This document shows positions 1 through 7,119 of a stretch of 21,010 nucleotides of DNA, piece by piece. Source of the DNA: Hypsibius dujardini (Eukaryota; Tardigrada; Eutardigrada; Parachela; Hypsibiidae); the NCBI GenBank assembly GCA_001579985.1, contig LRSR01006451.1, forward strand, positions 1 through 21,010. The letters are read 5' to 3'. The notes under the pieces were generated by a model. The model was not told where the DNA came from and searched no databases. It worked only from the letters and a program-made list of their open reading frames with translations. How positions within the stretch are numbered: position 1 is the first letter of the stretch; every line of letters starts with the position of its first letter. The translations under genes and the position numbers were made by a program.

Positions 1-476
1 TGATCATTTTCGTGATTCCGTCACAATTTGATTTGATCTAATGAGTACATTAATAAAAGAAGCTGTGTCTGTTCATACAGAGACGAATAGGCAGCGACCA
101 ATAGCTAGGTGGGGTGCTCATGGCTCCGCCTCTCACACCCCCATTGCAGTGCGTGCGAAGGAAAGGAAATCAGCTGTGCCTGTTCAACTCCCTTTTCCCC
201 AATCTGTGCGTGCCGGAAAAATGATTTAAACTCCATTTTATTGCATCATTTTTAATTTATGTTGTTAAGAAAAAAGATTCCTAAGTCGATGCTGCCGAGT
301 TACGCCGTGGCCACGCCACGGGGCACAGCCCCACAATGGGCGAAGTGCCCGTGGCTCCGCCTCCCACACCCCTCATTGCAGTGTGCTTGAGTCAGTCAGC
401 TGTGAAATCTTCCCTTTTTCCGGTGCATGTATCCAGATGATCTACCTCGAATCCCACATCGGTCAATCTGAGCCAG
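1..476. other. Upstream flank or intron, no firm gene
   Basis: No convincing exon is seen here. It holds a direct repeat: about 32 bases at 121-152 (starting TGGCTCCGCC and ending CATTGCAGTG) recur at 352-382 with few changes. A CAGCTGTG block follows each copy, at about 171 and about 398. The stretch is probably intronic or 5' flank of the gene that becomes clear from 786. Confidence 0.4.
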
Positions 477-3400
477 GATCATTCCGATTGCCCCGCGGCT
501 TCAAAGCATGGACAACGATGCGTCTCCAGATGGCGTGGGTCAGTATTGCTTTTCGAAAGTACAAACACGTGGCAAAAATCTTGCGCTGACCGAATTAAGC
601 ACTTCAACTCGCGACTGTGTACAACAGTCATGCGACGAACGAGTGTAATGGCTTGACTCGGTTAGCGCAAGGTTTTTGCCACGTGTGAGTAAAAATATTC
701 CTTCTTCTCCGCCGAGTTCCTTCTGCTGAATTCTTGCGGAGCAGCCGTACCAATGGACATTTCAAATGGAAATTCGTCTTTTCAGTGCGCATCTACTGGC
801 ATATGGATGACTGCCGACTGGTGTCGTATTCCGACGACGTCGGACCTCACGGGGAAGGATCCGTGGACGTGCGCATTCTCCAGCCGCTTCTCGCGTCGAT
901 CAACCAGCTCGCTCAGCACTTGGGCTTCGAGAAAGTGGCCCTGCAAGCCCACTGCAACTTGGAGAAATACCTGGTCAAGTCGGAGGTGATGCACGAGCTC
1001 GCCTACTACTACCACGTGAGTGCGGGGAAGATTGCGACTCCTCCGGGAGTTCTCTAAAGGGCATCGCATTTTCTCCAGCTCTAGTTGCTCTGCCTGCATT
1101 GCAGTTGACTCTTGGCATTGCAGGTGGATGTGTACCGGTATTCTACGTTGACTCCCGGTCAGGACGCGGTGACGGAGATCTATAACAGCATTTACAAGAA
1201 CATTCAGCAGGACCCGTTTCACGCGCTGCCCGTCGTCCTGATTACCAGTAAGATATGCCTGACACGTCTTAAACCTCCTCAAGGCTCCGTGTCGTAGGGA
1301 AGTCTTAATAACAGACGTTGCACTGCCACGTCAAGGCGTTATGCGTTAGTTCGTTGACGGAGGTATTCTGTGGCTCTTTTCTCCCCGGTGTGGTCGGTGA
1401 TTTTCCTCCCGATCTCCGCAATCAGTCCCTTCGCTTCCTTCCCCAAACGCCAAACGTCTCGAAGGCCACTGGAATAAACATGAACCCCCTTCTAAGTCCC
1501 TGTATGTTCGGCGCTTGCTCATTCCGGCCTCGTGGGCTACTCTGCCTGCGGATGCGATCGATCCTCTAATATGAGATGATGCCATGGTGTCCCACACAGT
1601 GACGTCACACACCAAAGTCTTACCTGCTTCCATGGGAACCATGCCGTCCGGTGGTCAGCACTGGTCAATGCCCGTTTCAAGACGTCGTTCAACGACGAGT
1701 GGCGGCTATGACGACCCGAGCTGAACTTGCAGGAAAGTCTGTCGTGACCATCCTCGTCGACTTGCAGATGCGATCGATGGTGCCATGGTGTCCGACACAG
1801 TGACGTCACACACCAGTCTTACCCTGCTTTCACGGGAACCATGCCGTCCGGTGGTCAGCACTGGTCATTGCCCGTTTCAAGACGTCGTTCAACGAGGAGT
1901 GGCGGCTATGACGACCCGAGCTGAACTTGCAGGAAAGTCCGTGGTGAGCATCCTCGTTGACTTGCAGATGCGATCGATGGTGCCATGGTGTCCGACACAG
2001 TGACGTCACACACCAAAGCCTTGCTTTGCTTCCACGGGACCATGCTCATGCCGTGCGTTAGTTTCCATCTTAGCGTACCAGTCCATGGGCTCATGGATGG
2101 CCGGCACAGAAGCGCTGATCAGTGAGGCCTGTTTCAAGACGTCGTTCAACAAGGAGTGGCGGCTATGACGACCCGAGTAGAACTTTCATTCAGAAGCAGA
2201 AGATCCTTGTCGACTTGTTTTATTGCTTGTTGGTTTTGCAGTTTTGCAGTTTTGCAGTAAAATTAAAAATTGAAACATAAAGTAAAAAATTGAGTTGAAC
2301 GAATTATGTTATTGGGTTTAATTTAATATTTGTTTTAAAACACGAACATTTGGTGCATGATTTTAAACTAATTAGATTTTAATTTAATTTGGCCGTGCCT
2401 TAAGAACGTTTTTCTGTGGAATGCAATATTGCATTATTTTTAGTCAACTCCAGCGATTCAGTTTTTTTCTCCGAGTGTGAAAATAACATTCTGGAATGAA
2501 CCAGCGGAATTTTCTCCAAGGAAGCCACACCTGATCAATCAATCAAAGATACGGAAAACCTTGTCATGGGGCCCTCGCGCTCTTAAGCTTTTTATATTTT
2601 AAATGTATCCACATTGACATGAAACAGAATGGTGGAAAAAAGATTAAAATCCTCAATAGAAACAGGCGCTAGAGGAAGAGAAACCGCAGGCAGTTTATAA
2701 GCTAATCCCAAAACAACACTCAATCAAGTCAATCAACTGCAATAATCGCTTTAGCAAATGCGCGAAAGCTTCCAGGATGAAAACTACTTCACGCGTTCAA
2801 CTTCACTTCACTAGGTGCTTCATTGTTTGATTTCCAGAAGTGCTACAGTATACTAGGATATAGTATACTATAGTACAGAAAATCCAACAATCAAGCACCT
2901 GCCATTAACGAGAAACCTATGAGTGATCCGATTTATCGACCAACCGGAGGGTGAACCGAAATACGGACCAGATGGAGGGTGAACCGAAATACGGACCAGA
3001 TGGAGGGTGAACCGAAATACGGACCAGATGGAGGGTGAACCGAAATACAGACCAGATGGAGGGTGAACCGAAATACGGACCAACTGGAGGGTGAACCGAA
3101 ATACGGACCAACTGGAGGGTGAACCGAAATACAGACTTCACCTCGTACTGAATTGCAAGACCCTGCCGAACCTGAAAGCGCGACGCTGGGAAGACACTAC
3201 TTAGGTTTACTATCAGTTCGTTAAACAGCGCCCTCTGTAGTTTAGTTTTTCTTTTTGCTTTTCAACACTTTCAGTACGAGAACATACTCGTACTGAATTA
3301 CCGGACTGCCTACCAACAGATCTGGCATCTTTCTTTCTGTAATCGAGTGTATCATCAACATCCTTGTTTTTTGTTTCACTCAGGTGACCATCAGTTGCTC

Positions 3401-3673
3401 CAAAATGTCCACGCTCTCCTCGTGGATAGCACGCTTCAGGGTCTCCCCGGCACCTTACTGGTGGTCTGCACCACCCTTAACCCCGAGGATCATCCTGAGG
3501 TGCGCGCCCTGACGGAGTGGCGGGGCGCGCTGGTTTACGCGTGGACACCGCGGCTGGGAGTGAGCCAACTGCATTACGGCAACACCGCCACCACCGACGA
3601 CGGTATCTCCGATCAAGTGACCCCGTTATCACTGCCGGAAGACACGCCATACGGATGCTTCAACTTTGAATAG
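477..3673 (+). CDS. 3' part of an unrecognised protein gene (three firm exons)
   Basis: I do not recognise this protein. Firm exons are 786-1015, 1124-1247 and 3384-3673 (stop TAG 3671-3673). Phases are 0 then 1, and junction sites are TTCAG|, CAC|gtgagt, GCAG|GTGG, ACCA|gtaaga and CTCAG|GTGACC. They encode about 213 C-terminal residues. A tentative upstream exon, 477-538 (CCAG|GATC ... GTGG|gtcagt), has the phase needed to join 786. The joined protein is a globular alpha/beta type: amphipathic helix (ILQPLLASINQLAQHL), strand (KVALQAHC), helix (VMHELAYYYHV), then a hydrophobic strand ending in Asp (PVVLITSD) and a second one (GTLLVVCT). Alternating strands with a Thr-Ser-Asp strand end recall NYN/PIN-like Rossmannoid domains. 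That is a weak resemblance, not an assignment. The N-terminus lies outside the window or is unresolved. Confidence 0.7.
562..689. mobile_element. MITE copy A (CACGTGG-ended terminal inverted repeats)
   Basis: A 128-bp element is bounded by TA dinucleotides at 560-561 and 690-691. The left end (CAAACACGTGGCAAAAATC onward to about 600) is the reverse complement of the right end (about 652-689), with about five mismatches in roughly 38 bases. It has no coding capacity. The TA flanks suggest mobilisation by a Tc1/mariner-type transposase. It sits in the putative intron just before the exon at 786. Related copies are at 3745-3856 and about 7495-7740. Confidence 0.75.
1547..2190. repeat. About 200-bp tandem repeat, 3 copies plus a partial
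   Basis: The landmark GCCATGGTGTCC falls at 1581, 1782 and 1982, a period of 200-201 bases. Each unit contains AGTGACGTCACACACCA, a CCGTCCGGTGGTCAGCACTGG block, and a GTTTCAAGACGTCGTTCAAC block. A diverged, partly rearranged copy (2040-2190) keeps the last block. Every full unit carries the palindrome TGACGTCA, the consensus CRE/ATF site. Small ORFs across the array arise only from the repeat. Confidence 0.85.
2941..3136. repeat. 28-bp minisatellite, 7 copies
   Basis: Seven head-to-tail 28-bp units run exactly 196 bases. The core is GGAGGGTGAACCGAAATACG followed by GACCA plus a three-base variable part (ACC, GAT or ACT). Units differ by one to three substitutions. It is intronic in the first gene. 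The minus-strand ORFs over it are repeat translations, not genes. Confidence 0.95.
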
Positions 3674-3744
3674 CACCGTGGCGCGTTCCGGAGTTGTTTG
3701 TCGGAATCGGGAAATTTCCACATTACGTGCATGGGAATCGGTTA

Positions 3745-3856
3745 CACACGTGGCCACAATACTGGGTCTTTGGCTCAAACTCGGGCCATCCAATTTTGCT
3801 TGCGCTCAGCTAGAAAGTGGTTCGAACACTGCCACCCAGTAATCTGGCCACGTGTG
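3745..3856. mobile_element. MITE copy B with TA target duplication
   Basis: This is the cleanest copy of the family: 112 bp flanked by TA at 3743-3744 and 3857-3858. The terminal inverted repeats are 3745-3767 (CACACGTGGCCACAATACTG...) and 3834-3856, matching at all but about three positions. The interior has TTTGGCTCAAACTCGGGCCA, which is related to the interior of the copy at 7495-7740. It is too short to encode a transposase. Confidence 0.85.
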
Positions 3857-3900
3857 TATGTAAAGCTATGGCGGAGTGACTTCAGCCCATGCCCACTCAT

Positions 3901-3970
3901 GTGTGGGCGCATGGGTTTGGGTGTGGGCGCATGGGTTTGGGTGTGGGCGCATGGGTTTGAGTGTGGGCGG
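3901..3970. repeat. 20-bp minisatellite (GTGTGGGCGCATGGGTTTGG)
   Basis: Three full 20-bp units run 3901-3960, followed by a half unit to 3970. Just upstream, CCCATGCCCAC (about 3887-3897) is nearly complementary to the unit core, so the first unit could fold back into a short GC-rich hairpin. It is intergenic. Confidence 0.9.
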
Positions 3971-4707
3971 AAGAAGCAATTCCGCCACAGCTGTAGATGA
4001 ATTCTGGGTTGCTGTCCCTCTCTCTGACACATGTACTTCGGGTCTGTATAGTTTTGTTCCAAAATGGAGATTTCGAAAGCGCGTACGACTGGTCTCTCTT
4101 AAGTCCCTCGGGTCTCTCAGGTCCTTTTACGACGACTTGATCCTTTGATGTGATATACTGCCCTTGTGCGAGCACGTATGTGTGTGTCTGTGTACTTATC
4201 GCCGGATGGCCTGGCTGATTGCACGTCGCCGCCGTCGTCGTGCTGACCAACTGCAGTGGAATGGAACGCCCAGAAGGAAACTGCAGCAGATGAGGATCTG
4301 CCGCTGGCGCGACCTTCGAGACTTAGACAATACGTCTCACGAGTTGTGTGCCTCGGTTGAATATTCACGACGCTGGCTTGATAACTGCCATCCACACTGT
4401 CCTACAGCGAAGGCGTGTTGGGACTGCCAGTCTTACCCTCCGATTGATACTTGGAAAACGTGTCACGTTGCAATTGTCCCTCGACAAGTGTTCCGAGTCC
4501 CACGCGAAAGGTCCTTCGTCTTCCATCCCTATCTATATCTATTCTATCGTGTTCTACGGACAGTTCTCCCCATCTCCTTGCACATTTAATAATCTCTTAA
4601 AAATCGAGCACCTGAATTTTGTTGTGGCACATTGATTTTTGGCTCATCCCCCCGGTGGACCGAAATTTTCACCTTGCAAGGGGGAAGGGGAAGAGGAAGT
4701 GGGGGAA

Positions 4708-4907
4708 ATGTTGTCTTCCTTTGGATCTCCGGCCGGCGGTAGGATCGAGCCGCAATACGAGGGCCCTTATCGGAATAGTTCCTCGACGAAACGTCCGGCG
4801 CTACAGAAACGGAATTCAGAACAGCTCCCGGGTAACCACGCCTCCGCAAAGCTGCAACAAGACATGGCAAGCCCTGCCGTGCCCATTCCGATTACGAGAA
4901 CGACGAG
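4708..4907 (+). CDS. Candidate alternative first exon of the synthetase gene
   Basis: This is an open stretch from ATG 4708 to a possible donor GACGAG|gtattt at 4908. It would encode about 66 low-complexity residues starting MLSSFGSPAGG. Spliced in phase 2 to CCGCAG|TAAGG at 5545, it reads straight through to the synthetase start at 5723. This would add about 126 residues rich in Ser, Lys and a run of five His. Animal CARS1 also has a longer N-terminal isoform, but this extension does not look like the GST-C-type domain found there. Overlapping ORFs in another frame and the lack of a recognised domain keep this speculative. It could instead belong to a separate small gene or be non-coding. 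Confidence 0.25.
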
Positions 4908-5544
4908 GTATTTGGATTTATTTATCTCTTTATCTGTATTTAAATAACACAGTGAAATATAACGGTTAGTAGTAGTATCGAAAAAAGGTATCAATCAACT
5001 GTATATGAACCCATAGAGGATGCATGACGGAAATGCCGGTGTTTGCTGGCGCCACCTGCAGGCCAGTATCACGGGGCGTGTCACTGACAATCAGCCAATC
5101 AATCACCCGTGTTGTGGTATGACTCACACATCTGACACGCAAACCGGTCTGATGCAATAATTTTACGACGTTCAGTTTCGAACGACGTCATAGTGTCGTT
5201 TCTACTTTACTGTCTCAAACTCCCAACAAGCAACGCCCGGCTCCGAGGAAACAGTTCGATAGAAATAAACTCACGTCACCGTTCAAAGCTCAGGACTGTA
5301 CAGTGAAAGCCCTGAGATTCGAACGACGTCACAGTGTCGTTTTCTACTTTACTGTCTCAAACTCCAAACTAGCAACGACCGGCTCCGAGGAAACAGTTCG
5401 ATAGAAATAAACTCACGTCACCGTTCAAAGCTCAGGACTTTTGACTGTACACGCCACGTCTGTTTTTAAAAGTTGTTCAGTCGTTCCGAAAAATCTCTCA
5501 AATTGCCGTCACTCGAAGCATTCATTCCGCTACTCGATCCGCAG
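4908..5544 (+). other. 5' flank of the synthetase gene or intron of the long isoform
   Basis: No conserved protein is seen here. The main content is the 141-bp direct duplication (5177-5440). It lies a few hundred bases before the synthetase start codon, so it is likely promoter or 5' UTR sequence, or an intron if the tentative exon at 4708 is real. Confidence 0.5.
5177..5440. repeat. 141-bp direct duplication upstream of the synthetase
   Basis: TTCGAACGACGTCA begins at 5177 and again at 5318. The following about 120 bases match closely, ending CCGTTCAAAGCTCAGGACT in both copies. Each contains ACGACGTCAnAGTGTCGT, a GACGTC palindrome inside a wider dyad, and CAACGNCCGGCTCCGAGGAAACAG. The position 280-550 bases before the synthetase ATG makes a duplicated promoter or enhancer module possible. 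Confidence 0.9.
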
Positions 5545-5722
5545 TAAGGACAGCGAGTCCCGCTCCATCTCCACGGACATTGACCGGAAGAAGCTGACTT
5601 ACTCCAAGTCCAGTCCGAATTCACATTGCTCCGAGACGGTAGTCAAGCAAAACGGCCACCACCATCATCATCCCGCGCATCCGAGTTTGGAGGAGACCTA
5701 CAAGCACTTAGTCGCCCTTGCC

Positions 5723-7083
5723 ATGGACGGTGGAGACTTCGCCAAAGTCGGCACTGATGAAGGCGCGGGTGAGGCGAAGATTTTGGCCAGGAACCTTTAA
5801 GACGTCTCTCTGAATTTTTTTCAAGACGTCTCTGAATTTTTTTTGACATTTTTTTCCCTCGCTCTTCCAGATCGCAGCAAGTTGGTGCAGGGTTTGTGGA
5901 GGCCGCCGAAGCAACCGGAAGATGAGGGACTGAAGTTGTTTAACAGCTTCACGCGGAAGAAGGTGCGGCGTGAGTTTTTTTTGTGCGGAATTGGAATTTA
6001 TTTTTTGCCATATGGAAAGCGTCTGATTTGTTCCTCCTGGGATGTGTAGGAGCCGTTCCGACCGCAAAGTGGAAAGCGCGTGTTGTGGTACACCTGCGGG
6101 CCGACTGTGTATGATGCTTCACATATGGGCCATGCAAGGTTTGTGGTGGTTTGTTCTGCAGGAAGTTAATATTAGGTGATTAGCTGGTTTTGCATTGTAC
6201 TCCTGCGCTTGATTGATTGATTGACGCAGTTGTTTGGGATTCAGTTTGCTTACGTAGTGGTAGCTTGATTGATTGATTGACACAGTTGTTTGGGATTCGG
6301 TTTGCTCACAAAGTGGTCGCTTGATTGATTGATTAACACAGTTGTTTGGGTTCAGTTTGCTTACGAATTGGTCGCTTGATTGGTTGATTAACACAGTTGT
6401 TTGGGTTCAGTTTGCTTACAAAGTGGTTGCTTGATTGATTGATTAGCACAGTTGTTCGGGATTTAAACTTTTCAGGGCGTATATTTCCTTTGATATCTTG
6501 CGTCGGGTGATGACGGACTACTTCAACTATGACGTCTCCTACGTGATGAACATCACCGACATCGACGATAAGGTCCGTGCTCTTCCCCTTTTTTACTTCT
6601 CACCTGACGACGACCACGACTCTATTGTCTTCGGCATTGGCGTTCATTCTTGCCTCGCAATTTAGATCATCAAACGAGCACGCGTGCACCATCTGATTGA
6701 GAGCTATGCAGCGGCAGGGCACACCCGAGAGAAAGTGATCGCCGATGCCGAGGCGGCGTTGAAGGTACGACTACGGTCCTCCCCTTTCTCGGTCTGCCTG
6801 GCATTGAACTTTCCTCGCATTTGATGACAAGAAATTCAATGCGGAGAAAATCGCCAACGAGTCCTGCAGCTTGAAGAGAGGTGCAATGGATGATATTTTC
6901 GGAAAGTGCAAGGCAGCTTTGGAGGACTATAAGAAGGCGGCAGCAGCAACGCCTTCCACGGTATGCCTTTGCTCCCTAGGATCAGACAGACACACAGACA
7001 GACACACAGACACACAGGCAGGCAGGCAGGCAGACAGGCAGACAGGCAGACAGACAGACAGGCAGGCAGATAGGCAGATAGGC

Positions 7084-7119
<36 letters not shown>

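Larger units (their letters stand above)
1248..3383 (+). other. Long repeat-bearing intron of the first gene
   Basis: This is the intron between the exons ending at 1247 (gtaaga) and starting at 3384 (ttcactcag). Phase 1 is kept, joining Thr-Ser-Asp across the gap. It carries the 200-bp tandem repeat (about 1547-2190), an AT-rich stretch without visible genes (about 2220-2930), and the 28-bp minisatellite (2941-3136). A short CGTACTGAATT block occurs at about 3144 and again at about 3289. No ORF inside looks like a gene. Confidence 0.7.
3674..4707. other. Intergenic region downstream of the first gene
   Basis: This region follows the TAG at 3673. It contains a complete MITE (3745-3856) and a 20-bp minisatellite (3901-3970). 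From about 4050 to 4640 I see only short overlapping ORFs on both strands, without splice logic or family resemblance. It probably includes the 3' UTR of the first gene. Confidence 0.5.

Noticed and set aside
782-1282. Minus-strand ORF of about 166 aa over the first gene
   Set aside because: It is a shadow of two plus-strand exons whose phase and splice sites agree.
2941-3136. CRISPR-like array of 28-bp repeats
   Set aside because: Units are contiguous with no unique spacers, and the locus is a eukaryotic intron. It is a minisatellite.
4164-4589. ORF of 141 aa starting MCEHVCVCLC
   Set aside because: It shows no domain, biased composition, a competing ORF in another frame, and no splice or synteny support.
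5969-5974. Strong-looking donor GGC|gtgagt in place of AAG|gtgcgg at 5963
   Set aside because: Using it with the acceptor at 6050 would break the synthetase frame. The AAG|gtgcgg donor gives RKKEPF, matching the family.
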